From: Chamaelirium japonicum | Taxonomy: Eukaryota > Streptophyta > Magnoliopsida > Liliales > Melanthiaceae | DNA length: 64,000 nt | Direction: 5' to 3' | Assembly: GCA_947650365.1 (NCBI GenBank) | Contig: CANTAL010000028.1 | Span: 744,001 to 808,000, forward strand | Shown here: piece by piece, positions 47,040 through 62,000 of the stretch | How the letters are laid out: each line of letters begins with the position of its first letter | Position numbering within the stretch: position 1 is the first letter of the stretch | The notes under the pieces: model-generated | Seen by the model: the letters and a program-made list of their open reading frames with translations, nothing else | Databases searched by the model: none | What the model was told of the DNA's origin: nothing | Made by a program: the position numbers and the translations under genes

Positions 47040-49960
47040 TACGAAGGAATTAGAATGGATCGTACGAATGAATTAGAATGGATATATTCGTGCAAATGAA
47101 TTAGAATGGATCGTATGAATGTATTAGAATGGATCATATGAGTGAATTAGAATGGATCGTACGAATGAATTACAATGGATTGTATGAATGAATTAGAATG
47201 GATACATTCGTGTGAATGAATTAGAATGGATCGTATGAATAAATTAGAATAGATTTTGTGAATGAATTAGAACTGATCGTACGAATGAATTAGAATGGAT
47301 ACATTCGTGCGAATGAATTAGAATGGATTGTATGAATGAATTAGAATGGATCCTATGAATGAATTAGAATGGATCGTACGAATGAATTAGAATGGATACA
47401 TTCGTGCGAATGAATTAGAATTGACCGTACGAATGAATTAGAATGGATCGTGCGAATGAATTAGAATGGATCGTACGAATGAATTAGAATGGATACATTC
47501 GTGCGAATGAATTAGAATGGATACATTCGTGCGAAAGAATTAGAATAGATCGTATGAATGAATTAGAATGGATCCTATGAATGGATTAGAATGGATCGTG
47601 CGAATGAATTAGAATGGATCGTACGAATGAATTAGAATGGATCGTGCTAATGAATTAGAATTGATCGAACGCATGAATTAGCATGGATCGTGCTAATGAA
47701 TTAGAATGGAACGTACGAATCAATTAGAATGGATCGTGTGAAAGAATTAGAATGGATTGTATGAATGAATTAGAATGAATTCGTACGATCCATTCGAATT
47801 CATTCGCACGATCCATTCTAATTCATTCATACGATCCATTCTAATTCATTCATACAATCCATTCTAATTCTTTCACACGATCCATTCTAATTCATTCGTA
47901 GGATCCATTCTAATTCATTCGTACAATCTATTCTATTTCATTCGTACGATCCATTCTTACTCATTCGTATGATCCATTCTAATTCATTCGGACGAATGTA
48001 TCCATTCTAATTTATTCGTATGATCCATTCTAATTCATTCGTACGATCCATTCTAATTCATTCGTACGATCCATTCTTACTCATTCGTATGATCCATTCC
48101 AATTCATTCGTGCGATCCATTCTAATTCATTCGTACGATCCATTCTAATTCATTCGCACAATCTATTCTAATTCATTCGTATGATCCATTCTAATTCATT
48201 CGTACGATCGTACGAATGAATTAGAATGGATCGTACGGAATGAATTAGAATGGATTGTATGAGTGAATTAGAATGGATACATTCGTGCGAATGAATTAGA
48301 ATGGATCATACGAATGAGTAAGAATGGATCGTACGAATGAAATAGAATGGATTGTACGAATGAATTAGAATGGATTGTACAAATGAATTAGAATGGATCG
48401 TACGAATGAATTAGAATAGATCATACGAATAAGTAAGAATGGATCGTACAAATGAAATAGAATGGATTGTACGAATGAATTAGAATGGATCGTACGAATG
48501 AATTAGAATGGATCGTGTGAAAGAATTAGAATGCATTGTATGAATGAATTAGAATGGATCGCATGCATGAATTAGAATGGATCGTGCGAATGAATACGAA
48601 TGGATCGCTTGATCCATTCGAATAGAATGGATCGTATGAATGAATTAGAATGGATCGGGCGAATGAATTAGAATGGATTGTAGGAATGAATTAGAATGGA
48701 TCGTATGAATGAATTAGAATGGATCGTAGGAATGAATTAGAATGGATCGTGCGAATGAATTAGAATGGATCGTACGAATGAATTAGAATGGATTGTACGA
48801 ATGAATTAGAATGGATCATACAAATGAATTAGAATGGATCATACGAATGAGTAAGAATGGATCGTACGAATGAAATAGAATGGATTGTACGAATGAATTA
48901 GAATGGATACATTCATGCGAATGAATTACAATGGATTGGATGATTGAATTAGAATGGATCGTACGATTCATTCAAATTCATTCGTACGATCCATTCTAAT
49001 ACAATCGTACGATTCATGCTAATTCATTCGCACAATCCATTCTAATTCATTCGTACGATCCATTCTTATTCATTCATACGATACATTCTAATTCATTCGC
49101 ACAATCCATTCTAAATCATTCGTACAATCCATTCTAATTCATTCGTATGATCCATTCTAACTCATTCGGTGGATCCATTCTAATTCATTCGTACGATCCA
49201 TTCTTATTCATTCCCATGATCCATTCTAATTTATTTGTACGATCCATTCTAATTCATTCGTACGATCTATTCTAATTCATTCGCACGAATGTAACCATTC
49301 TAATTCATTCATACGATTCATTCTAATTCATTCGTATGAGCTATTCTAATTCATTCGTACGATCCATTCTAATTCATTCGTACGATCCATTTTAATTCAT
49401 TCATACAATCCATTTAGATTCATTCGCACAAATGTATCCATTCAAATTCATTCGTACGATCCAGTCTAATTCATTCGTACGATCCATTCTAATTCCTTTG
49501 TACGATCCATTCTAATTCATTCGTACGATCTATTCTAATTAATTCGTATGATCCATTCTAATTCATTCGTACGATCCATTCTAATTCCTTCGTATGATCC
49601 ATTCTAATTCATTCGTACGATCCATTCTAATTCATTCGTACAATCTATTCTAATTCATTCGTAAGAATGGATACATTCGTGTGAATGAATTAGAATGGAT
49701 CGTACGAATGAGTAAGAATGGATCGTACGAATGAAATAGAATGGATTGCACGAATGAATTAGAATGGATCGTACGAATGAATTAGAATGGATTGTGTGAA
49801 AGAATTAGAATGGATTGTATGAATGAATTAGAATGGATCGTACGAATGAATTAGAATGGATCGTACGAAGGAATTAGAATGGATCGCACGAATGAATTAG
49901 AATGGATCGTACGAATGAATTTGAATAGATCGTACGCATGAATTAGAATGGATCGTACGA
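47040..49960. repeat. Higher-order satellite unit, copy 1
   Basis: About 2.92 kb including three orientation flips. Landmarks are TAGATTTTGTG (47250), TCGTACGATCCATTCGAATT (47781), the 50-bp palindrome (48208), GTACGATTCATTCAAATTC (48961) and GTAAGAATGGATACATTC (49661). All recur in the same order in copy 2. The outer limits are approximate. Confidence 0.85.
48183..48232. repeat. Perfect 50-bp palindrome at a flip point (second copy)
   Basis: Centre between 48207 and 48208, arms of 25 bases identical to those at 38562-38611. Confidence 0.95.
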
Positions 49961-52900
49961 ATGAATTAGAATGGATCGTACGAATGAATTAGAATGGATA
50001 TATTCGTGCAAATGAATTAGAATGGATCGTATGAATGTATTAGAATGGATCGTATGAGTGAATTAGAATGGATCGTACGAATGAATTAGAATGGATCGTA
50101 TGAATGAATTAGAATGGATACATTCGTGTGAATGAATTAGAATGGATCGTATGAATGAATTAGAATAGATTTTGTGAATGAATTAGAACTGATCGTACGA
50201 ATGAATTAGAATGCATACATTCGTGCGAATGAATTAGAATGGATTGTATGAATGAATTAGAATGGATCCTATGAATGAATTAGAATGGATCGTACGAATG
50301 AATTAGAATGGATACATTCGTGCGAATGAATTAGAATTGACCGTACGAATGAATTAGAATGGATCGTGCGAATGAATTAGAATGGATCGTACGAATGAAT
50401 TAGAATGGATACATTCGTGCGAATGAATTAGAATGGATACATTCGTGCGAAAGAATTAGAATAGATCGTATGAATGAATTAGAATGGATCCTATGAATGA
50501 ATTAGAATGGATCGTGCGAATGAATTAGAATGGATCGTACGAATGAATTAGAATGGATCGTGCTAATGAATTAGAATTGATCGAACGCATGAATTAGCAT
50601 GGATCGTGCTAATGAATTAGAATGGAACGTACGAATCAATTAGAACGGATCGTGTGAAAGAATTAGAATGGATTGTATGAATGAATTAGAATGAATTCGT
50701 ACGATCCATTCGAATTCATTCGCACGATCCATTCTAATTCATTCATATGATCCATTCTAATTCATTCATACAATCCATTCTAATTCTTTCACACGATCCA
50801 TTCTAATTCATTCGTAGGATCCATTCTAATTCATTCGTACAATCTATTCTATTTCATTCGTACGATCCATTCTTACTCATTCGTATGATCCATTCTAATT
50901 CATTCGGACGAATGTATCCATTCTAATTTATTCGTATGATCCAATCTAATTCATTCGTACGATCCATTCTAATTCATTCGTACGATCCATTCTTACTCAT
51001 TCGTATGATCCATTCTAATTCATTCGTACGATCCATTCTAATTCATTCGTACGATCCATTCTAATTCATTCGCACAATCTATTCTAATTCATTCGTACGA
51101 TCCATTCTAATTCATTCGTACGATCGTACGAATGAATTAGAATGGATCATACGGAATGAATTAGAATGGATTGTATGAGTGAATTAGAATGGATACATTC
51201 GTGGGAATGAATTAGAATGGATCATACGAATGAGTAAGAATGGATCGTACGAATGAAATAGAATGGATTTGATCGTACGAATGAATTAGAATGGATCATA
51301 CGGAATGAATTAGAATGGATTGTATGAGTGAATTAGAATGGATACATTCGTGCGAATGAATTAGAATGGATCATACGAATGAGTAAGAATGGATCGTACG
51401 AATGAAATAGAATGTATTGTACGAATGAATTAGAATGGATTGTACAAATGAATTAGAATGGATCGTACGAATGAATTAGAATAGATCATACGAATGAGTA
51501 AGAATGGATCGTACAAATGAAATAGAATGGATTGTACGAATGAATTAGAATGGATCGTACGAATGAATTAGAATGGATCGTGTGAAAGAATTAGAATGCA
51601 TTGTATGAATGATTTAGAATGGATCGTATGAATGAATTAGAATGGATCGTGCGAATGAATTCGAATGGACCGCATCATCCATTCGAATAGAATGGATCGT
51701 ATGAATGAATTAGAATGGATCGGGCGAATGAATTAGAATGGATTGTAGGAATGAATTAGAATGGATCGTATGAATGAATTAGAATGGATCGTATGAATGA
51801 ATTAGAATGGATCGTGCGAATGAATTAGAATGGATCATACGAATGAATAAGAATGGATTGTACGAATGAATTAGAATGGATCATACAAATGAATTAGAAT
51901 GGATCATACGAATGAGTAAGAATGGATCGTACGAATGAAATAGAATGGATTGTACGAATGAATTAGAATGGATACATTCATACGAATGAATTAGAATGGA
52001 TTGGATGATTGAATTAGAATGGATCGTACGATTCATTCAAATTCATTCGTACGATCCATTCTAATACAATCGTACGATTCATGCTAATTCATTCGCACAA
52101 TCCATTCTAATTCATTCGTACGATCCATTCTTATTCATTCATACGATCCATTCTAATTCATTCGCACAATCCATTCTAATTCATTCGTACAATCCATTCT
52201 AATTCATTCGTATGATCCATTCTAACTCATTCGGTGGATCCATTCTAATTCATTCGTACGATCCATTCTAATTCATTCCCACGATCCATTCTAATTTATT
52301 TGTACGATCCATTCTAATTCATTCGTACGATCTATTCTAATTCATTCGCACGAATGTAACCATTCTAATTCATTCATACGATTCATTCTAATTCATTCGT
52401 ATGAGCTATTCTAATTCATTCGTACGATCCATTCTAATTCATTCGTACGATCCATTTTAATTCATTCATACAATCCATTTAGATTCATTCGCACAAATGT
52501 ATCCATTCAAATTCATTCGTACGATCCAGTCTAATTCATTCGTACGATCCATTCTAATTCCTTCGTACGATCCATTCTAATTCATTCGTACGATCTATTC
52601 TAATTAATTCGTACGATCCATTCTAATTCATTCGTACGATCCATTCTAATTCCTTCGTATGATCCATTCTAACTCATTCGTATGATCCATTCTAATTCAT
52701 TCGTACAATCTATTCTAATTCATTCGTAAGAATGGATACATTCGTGTGAATGAATTAGAATGGATCGTACGAATGAGTAAGAATGGATCGTACGAATGAA
52801 ATAGAATGGATTGCACGAATGAATTAGAATGGATCGTACGAATGAATTAGAATGGATTGTGTGAAAGAATTAGAATGGATTGTATGAATGAATTAGAATG

Positions 52901-53030
52901 GATCGTACGAATGAATTAGAATGGATAGTACGAAGGAATTAGAATGGATCGTACGAATGAATTAGAATGGATCGTACAAATGAATTTGAATAGATCGTAC
53001 GAATGAATTAGAATGGATCGTACGAAGGAA
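49961..53030. repeat. Higher-order satellite unit, copy 2
   Basis: Same landmarks as copy 1 at 50166, 50697, 51124, 52026 and 52726. The offset is 2,916 bp for the early ones and 3,065 bp for the late ones. The 149-bp difference is a local duplication of the GATCATACGGAATGAATT segment (51142 and about 51291). A partial third copy follows to about 53270 (TAGATTTTGTG at 53231). Confidence 0.85.
51099..51148. repeat. Perfect 50-bp palindrome at a flip point (third copy)
   Basis: Centre between 51123 and 51124. The base order outside the arms (CATACGGAATG) matches the copy at 48207 except for one change, consistent with duplication in the higher-order unit. Confidence 0.95.
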
Positions 53031-56000
53031 TTAGAATGGATCGTACGAATGAATTAGAATGGATATATTCGAGCAAATGAATTAGAATGGATCGTATGAA
53101 TGTATTAGAATGGATCGTATGAGTGAATTAGAATGGATCGTACGAATGAATTAGAATGGATCGTATGAATGAATTAGAATGGATACATTCTTGTGAATGA
53201 ATTAGAATGGATCGTATGAATGAATTAGAATAGATTTTGTGAATGAATTAGAACTGATCGTACGAATGAATTATAATGGATACATTCGTCCGAATGAATT
53301 AGAATGGATTGTATGAATGAATTAGAATGGATCATACGAATGAACTAGAATGGATACATTCGTGCGAATGAATTACAATGGATCGTACGAATGAATTAGA
53401 ATGGATCGTACGAATGAATTAGAATGAATCTTATGAATGAATTAGAATGGATCGTACGAATGAATTAGAATGGATCGTACGAATGAATTAGAATGGATAC
53501 ATTCGTGCGAATGAATTAGAATGGATCGGACGAATGAATTAGAATGGATCGTACGAATGAATTAGAATGGATCGTACGAATGAATTAGAATGGATCGTAT
53601 GAATAAATTAGAATGGATACATTCGTCCGAATGAATTAGAATGGATCATATGAATGAGTAAGAATGGATCGTACGAATGAAATTGAATAGATTGTACGAA
53701 TGAATTAGAATGATCCTACGAATGAATTAGAATGGATTGTGTGAAAGAATTAGAATGAATTGTATGAATGAATTAGAATGGATCGTATGAATGAATTAGA
53801 ATGGATCGTGCGAATGAATTCGAATGGATCGTACGAATTCATTCTAATTCATTCATACAATCCATTCTAATTCTTTCACACGATCCATTCTAATTCATTC
53901 GTACGTTCCATTCTAATTCATTAGCACGATCCATGCTAATTCATTCGTTCGATCAATTCTAATTCATTAGCACGATCCATTCTAATTCATTCGTACGATC
54001 CATTCTAATTCACTCGCACGATCCATTCTAATTCATTCGTAGGATCCATTCTAATTCATTCATACAATCCATTCTAATTCATTCGCACGAATGTATCCAT
54101 TCTAATTCATTCATACGATCAGTTCTAATTCATTCACAAAATCTATTCTAATTCATTCATACGATCCATTCTAATTCATTCACACGAATGTATCCATTCT
54201 AATTCATTTATACGATCCATTCTAATTCATTCGTACGATCCATTCTAATTCACTCATACGATCCATTCTAATACATTCATACGATCCATTCTAATTCATT
54301 TGCACAAATATATCCATTCTAATTCATTCGTACGATCCATTCTAATTCCTTCGTACGATCCATTCTAATTCATTCGTACGATCTATTCTATTTCATTCGT
54401 ACGATCCATTCTTACTCATTCGTACGATCCATTCTAATTCATTCGTCCGATCTATTCTAATTCATTCGCACGAATGTATCCATTCTAATTCATTCGTTCG
54501 ATCAATTCTAATTCGTTAGCACGATCCATTCTAATTCATTCGTACGATCCATTCTAATTCATTCGCACGATCCATTCTAATTCATTCATAGGATCCATTC
54601 TAATTCATTCATACAATCTATTCTAATTCTTTCGCACGAATGTATCCATTCTAATTCATTCGCACGAATGTATCCTTTCTAATTCATTCGTACGATCCAT
54701 TCTAATTCATTCGTACGATCCATTCTAATTCATTCGTACGATCCATTCAAATTCATTCGTACGATCCATTCTAATTCATTCGTACGATCCATTCTAATTC
54801 ATTCATACAATCTATTCTAATTCATTCAAACAATCCATTCTAATTCTTTCACACGATCCATTCTAATTCATTCGTATGATCCATTCTAATTCATTCGCAC
54901 AATCCATTTTATTTCATTCGTACGATCCATTCTTACTCATTCGTATGATCCAGTCAAATTCATTCGCACGAATGTATCCATAATGGATCATACGAATGAG
55001 TAAGAATGGATCGTATGAATGAAATAGAATGGACGGTGCGAATGAATTAGAATGGATTGTACGATTGAATTAGAATGGATCATAAGAATGAGTAAGAATG
55101 GATCGTATGAATGAATTAGAATGGATCGTATGAATGAATTAGAATGGATCATACGAATGAGTAAGAATGGATACATTCGTGCGAATGAATTAGAATGGAT
55201 CAGACGAATGAATTAGAATGGATCATTCTAATTCATTCGTACGATCCATTCTAATTCATTCGTACGATCCATTCTTACTCATTCGTATGATCCATTCTAA
55301 TTCATTCGTACGATCCATTCTAATTCATTCGTACGATTGATTCTAATTCATTCGCACTATCCATTCTAATTCATTCGTATGATCCATTCTTATTTATTTG
55401 TTCAAATATATCCATTCTAATTCATTCGTACGATCCATTCTAATTCATTCGCACGATCCATTCTAATTCATTCGCACGAATATATCCATTCTAATTCATT
55501 TGCACGATCCATTCTAATTCATTCCTATGATCTATTCTAATTCATTCGTACGATCCATTCTAATTCATTCTAATTCATTCGTACTATCCATTCTAATTCC
55601 TTCGTACGATCCATTCTAATTCATTCGTACGATCTATTCTAATTCATTTGTACGATCCATTCTAATTCATTCGTACGATCCATTCTAATTCCTTCGTACG
55701 ATCCATTCTAATTCATTCGTACGATCCATTCTAATTCATTCGTACAATCTATTCTAATTCATTCGTACGAATGGATACATTCGTGTGAATGAATTAGAAT
55801 GGATCGTACGAATGAGTAAGAATGGATCGTACGAATGAAATAGAATGGATTGCACGAATGAATTAGAATGGATCGTACGAATGAATTAGAATGGATCGTA
55901 CGAAGGAATTAGAGTGGATCGTACAAATGACTTAGAATGGATCGTACGAATGAATTAGAATAGATCGTATGAATGAATTAGAATGGATCGTTCGAAGGAA

Positions 56001-59000
56001 TTAGAATGGATCGTACGAATGAATTAGAATGGATCATGCTAATGAATTGGAATTGATCGAACGAATGAATTAGCATGGATCGTGCTAATGAATTAGAATG
56101 GAACGTACGACTGACTTAGAATGGATCGTGTGAAAGAATTAGAATGGATTGTATGAATTAATTAAAATGAATTCGTACGATCCATTCGAATTCATTCGCA
56201 CGATCCAATCTAATTCATTCATACGATCCATTCTAATTCATTCATACAATCCATTCTAATTCTTTCACACGATCCATTCTAATTCATTCGTAGGATCCAT
56301 TCTAATTCATTCGTACAATCTATTCTATTTCATTCGTACGATCCATTCTTACTCATTCGTATGATCCATTCTAATTCATTCGGACGAATGTATCCATTCT
56401 AATTTATTCGTACGATCCATTCTAATTCATTCGTACGATCCATTCTAATTCATTCGTACGATCTATTCTAATTCATTCGTACGATCCATTCTAATTTCAT
56501 TCGTACGATCCATTCTAATTCATTCGCTCGAATGTATCCATTCTAATCCATTCGTACGATCCATTCTAATCCATTCGTACGATCCATTCTAATTCATTCG
56601 CATGAATGTAACCATTATAATTCATTCATTTGATCCATTCTAATTCATTCGTACGATCCATTCTAATTCATTCGTCCGATCCATTCTAATTCATTCGCAC
56701 GAATGTATCCATTCTAATTCATTCGTACGATCCATTCTAATTCATTCATACGATCCATTCTAATTCATTCGTAAGATCCATTCTAATTCATTCGTACGAT
56801 CCATTCTAATTCATTCGTACGATCCATTCTAATTCATTCGCACGAATGTATCCATTCTAGTTCATTCGTACGATCCATTCTAATTCATTTGTACGATCCA
56901 TTCTAATTCATTCGCACGATCCATTCTAATTCATTCGTACGATCAATTCTAATTCATTCGCACGAATGTATCCAGTCTAACTCATTCGTACGATCCTGAA
57001 TTTGAATGGATCGTACGAATGAGTTAGAATGGATACCTTTGTGCATATGAATTAGAATGGATCGTACGAATGAATTAGAATGGATCATATTAATGAATTA
57101 GAATGGATCGTACGAATGAATTAGAATGGATCGTACGAATGAATTAGAATGGATCTTACGAATGGATTAGAATGGATACATTCGTGCGAATGAATTAGAA
57201 TGGATCGGACGAATGAATTAGAATGGATCGTACGAATGAATTAGAATGGATCAAATGAATGAATTAGAATGGTTACATTCATGCGAATGAATTAGAATGG
57301 ATCGTACGAATGGATTAGAATGGATCGTACGAATGGATTAGAATGGATGCATTCGAGCGAATGAATTAGAATGAATCGTACGAATGAAATTAGAATGGAT
57401 CGTACGAATGAATTAGAATAGATCGTACGAATGAATTAGAATGGATCGTACGAATGAATTAGAATGGATCGTGTGAAAGAATTAGAATGGATCGTACGAA
57501 TGAATTAGAATGGATCGTGCGAATGAATTAGAATGGATCGTACGAATGAATTAGAATGGATCGTGCTAATGAATTAGAATTGATCGAACGAATGAATTAG
57601 CATGGATCGTGCTAATGAATTAGAATGGAACGTACGAATGAATTAGAATGGATCATGTGAATGAATTAGAATGGATTGTTTGAATGAATTAAAATGAATT
57701 CGTACGATCCATTCGAATTCATTCGCACGATCCATTCTAATTCATTCATACGATCCATTCTAATTCATTCATACAACCCATTCTAATTCTTTCACACGAT
57801 CCATTCTAATTCATTCGTAGGATCAATTCTAATTCATTCGGACAATCTATTCTATTTCATTCGTACGATCTATTCTTACTCATTCGTATGATCCATTCTA
57901 ATTCATTCGGACGAATGTATCCATTCTAATTTATTTGTACGATCCATTCTAATTCATTCGTACGATCCATTCTAATTCATTCGTACGATCCATTCTTACT
58001 CATTCGTATGATCCATTCTTATTCATTCGTACGATCCATTTTAATTCATTCGTACGATCGATTCTAATTCATTCGCACTATCCATTCTAATTCAATCGTA
58101 CGATCCATTCTAATTCATTCGTATGATCCATTCTAATTTATTCGTTCAAATATATCCATTCTAATTCATTCGCACAAATGTATCCATTCTAATTCATTCG
58201 TACGATCCATTCTAATTTATTCGCACGATCCATTCTAATTCATTCGTACGATCCATTCTAATTCATTCGTACGATCCATTCTAATTCATTCGTAGGATCC
58301 ATTCTAATTAATTCGTATTATCCATTCTAATTCATTCGTACGATCCATTCTAATTCATTCGCACGAATGTATCCATTCTAATTAATTCGTACGATCCATT
58401 CTAATTCATTCGTATGATTTATTCTTATTCATTCGCACGATCCAGTCTAATTGATTCGCAATGAAATAGAATGGATTGTGCGAATGAATTAGAATGGATC
58501 ATACGAATTAATTAGAATGGATCATACGAATGAATTAGAATTGATCGTACGAATGAATTAGAATGGATCGTACGAATGAACTAGAATGGATCGTACGAAT
58601 GAACTTGAATGGATACATTCGTGCGAATGAATTAGAATGGATCGTACGAATGAATTAGAATGGATCGTACGAATGAATTAGAATGGATCTTACGAATGAA
58701 TTAGAATGGATCGTACGAATGAATTAGAATGGATCGTACGAATGAATTAGAATGGATACATTCGTGCGAATGAATTAGAATGGATCGTGCGAATGAATTA
58801 GAATGGATATATTTGAACGAATAAATTAGAATGGATCGTACGAATGAATTAGAATGGATATATTTGAACGAATAAATTAGAATGGATCATACGAATGAAT
58901 TAGAATGGATCGTACGAATGAATTAGAATGGATTGTGCGAATGAATTAGAATCGATCGTACGAATGAATTAGAATGGATCGTACGAATGAATTAGAATGG

Positions 59001-62000
59001 ATCATACGAATGAGTAAGAATGGATCGTACGATTGAATTAGAATGGATCGTACGAATGAATTAGAATGGATCGTACGAATAAATTAGAATGGATCGTACA
59101 AATTAACTAGAATGGATACATTCGTGCGAATGAATTAGAATGGATCGTACGAATGAATTAGAATCGATCGTACGAATGAATTAGAATGGATCGTATGAAT
59201 GAATTAGAATGGATCATACGAATGAGTAAGAATGGATCGTACGATTGAATTAGAATGGATTGTGCGAATGAATTAGAATGGATCGTACGAATGAATTAGA
59301 ATGGATCGTACAAATGAACTAGAATGGATACATTCGTGCGAATGAATTAGAATGGATCGTACGAATGAATTAGAATGGATCGTACGAATGAATTAGAATG
59401 GATCTTACGAATGAATTAGAATGGATCGTACGAATGAATTAGAATGGATCGTATGAATTAATTAGAATGGATACATTCGTGCGAATGAATTAGAATGGAT
59501 CGGACGAATGAATTAGAATGGATCGTACGAATGAATTAGAATGGTTCGTACGAATGAATTAGAATGGATCGTACGAATAAATTAGAATGGATACATTCGT
59601 CCGAATGAATTAGAATGGATCATACGAATGAGTAAGAATGGATCGTACGAATGAAATAGAAAAGATTGTACGAATGAATTAGAATGGATCCTACGAATGA
59701 ATTAGAATGGATCGTGTGAAAGAATTAGAATGGATTGTATGAATGAATTAGAATGGATCGTATGAATGAATTAGAATGGATCGTGCGAATGAATTCGAAT
59801 GGATCGTACGAATTTATTCTAATTCATTCATACAATCCATTCTAATTCTTTCACACGATCCATTCTAATTCATTCGTACGTTCCATTCTAATTCATTAGC
59901 ATTATCCATGCTAATTCATTCGTTCGATCAATTCTAATTCATTAGCACGATCCATTCTAATTCATTCGTATGATCCATTCTAATTCATTCGCACGATCCA
60001 TTCTAATTCATTCATAGGATCCATTCTAATTCATTCATACAATCCATTCTAATTCATTCGCACGAATGTATCCATTCTAATTCATTCGTACGATCTGTTC
60101 TAATTCATTCACAAAATCTATTCTAATTCATTCATACGATCCATTCTAATTCATTCACACGAATGTATCCATTCTAATTCATACATACGATCCATTCTAA
60201 TTCATTCGTACGATCCATTCTAATTCACTCATACGATCCATTCTAATACATTCATACAATCCATTCTAATTCATTTGCACGAATATATCCATTCTAATTC
60301 ATTCGTACGATCCATTCTAATTCCTTCGTACGATCCATTCTAATTCATTCGTACGATCAATTCTATTTCATTCGTACGATCCATTCTTACTCATTCGTAC
60401 GATCAATTCTAATTCATTCGTCCAATCCATTCTAATTCATTCGCACGAATGTAACCTTTCTAATTCATTCGTTCGATCAATTTTAATTCATTAGCACGAT
60501 CCATTCTAATTCATTCGTACGATCCTTTCTAATTCATTCGTATGATCCATTCTAATTAATTCGTATGATCCATTCTAATTCATTCGTACGATCCATTCTA
60601 ATTCATTCATACAATCTATTCTAATTCATTCGTACGATCCATTCTAATTCACTGATACGACCCATTCTAATACATTCATACGATCCATTCTAATTCATTT
60701 GCACGAATATATCCATTCTAATTCATTCATACGATCCATTCTAATTCATTCATACGATCCATTCTAATTCATTCATACGATCTATTCTAATTCACTCATA
60801 CGATCCATTCTAATACATTCATACGATCCATTCTAATTCATTTGCACGAATATATCCATTCTAATTCATTCGTACGAACCATTCTAATTCCTTCGTACGA
60901 TCCATTCTAATTCATTCGTACGATCTATTCTATTTCATTCGTACGATCCATTCTTACTCATTCGTACGATCCATTCTAATTCATTCGTCCGATCCATTCT
61001 AATTCATTCGCACGAATGTATCCAATCTAATTCATTTGCACGATCCATTCTAATTCATTCCTATGATCTATTCTAATTCATTCGAACGATCCATTCTAAT
61101 TCATTCTAATTCATTTGTACGATCCATTCTACGATCCATTCTAATTCATTCATACGATCCATTCTAATTCATATGCACAAAGGTATCCATTCTAATCCAT
61201 TCGTAGGATCCATTCTAATCCATTCGTACGATACATTCTAATTCATTCGTACGATCCATTCTAATTTATTCGCACGAATGTATCCATTCTAATTTATTCG
61301 TACGATCCATTCTAATTCATTCGCACAATCTATTCTAATTCAATCATACGATCCATTCTAATTCATTCGCACGAATGTATCCATTCTAATTCATTCATAC
61401 GATCCATTCTACTTCATTCGTACTATCCGTTCTAATATTCCACTCATACGATCCATTCTAATTCATTCATACGATCCATTCTAATTCATTTGCACAAAGG
61501 TATCCATTCTAATTCATTCGTACGATCCATTCGAATTCATTCGCACGATCCATTCTAATTCATTCGTATGATCCATTCTAATTCATTCGTACGATCCATT
61601 CTAATTCATTCGCACGATCCATTCTAATTCATTCGTACAATCTATTCTATTTCATTCGTACGATCCATTCTTACTCATTCGTATGATCCATTCTAATTCA
61701 TTCGGACGAATGTATCCATTCTAATTTATTCGTACAATCCATTCTAATTCATTCGTACGATCCATTCTAATTCATTCGTACGATCCATACTAATTCATTC
61801 GTCCGATCCATTCTAATTCATTCACTCGATCCATTCTAATTCATTCGTACGATCCATTCTAATTCATTCATACAATCCATTCTAATTCATTCGTATGATC
61901 CATTCTAATTCACTCATACGATCCATTCTAATACATTCATATGATCCATTCTAATTCATTTGCACGAATATATCCATTCTAATTCATTCGTACGATCCAT

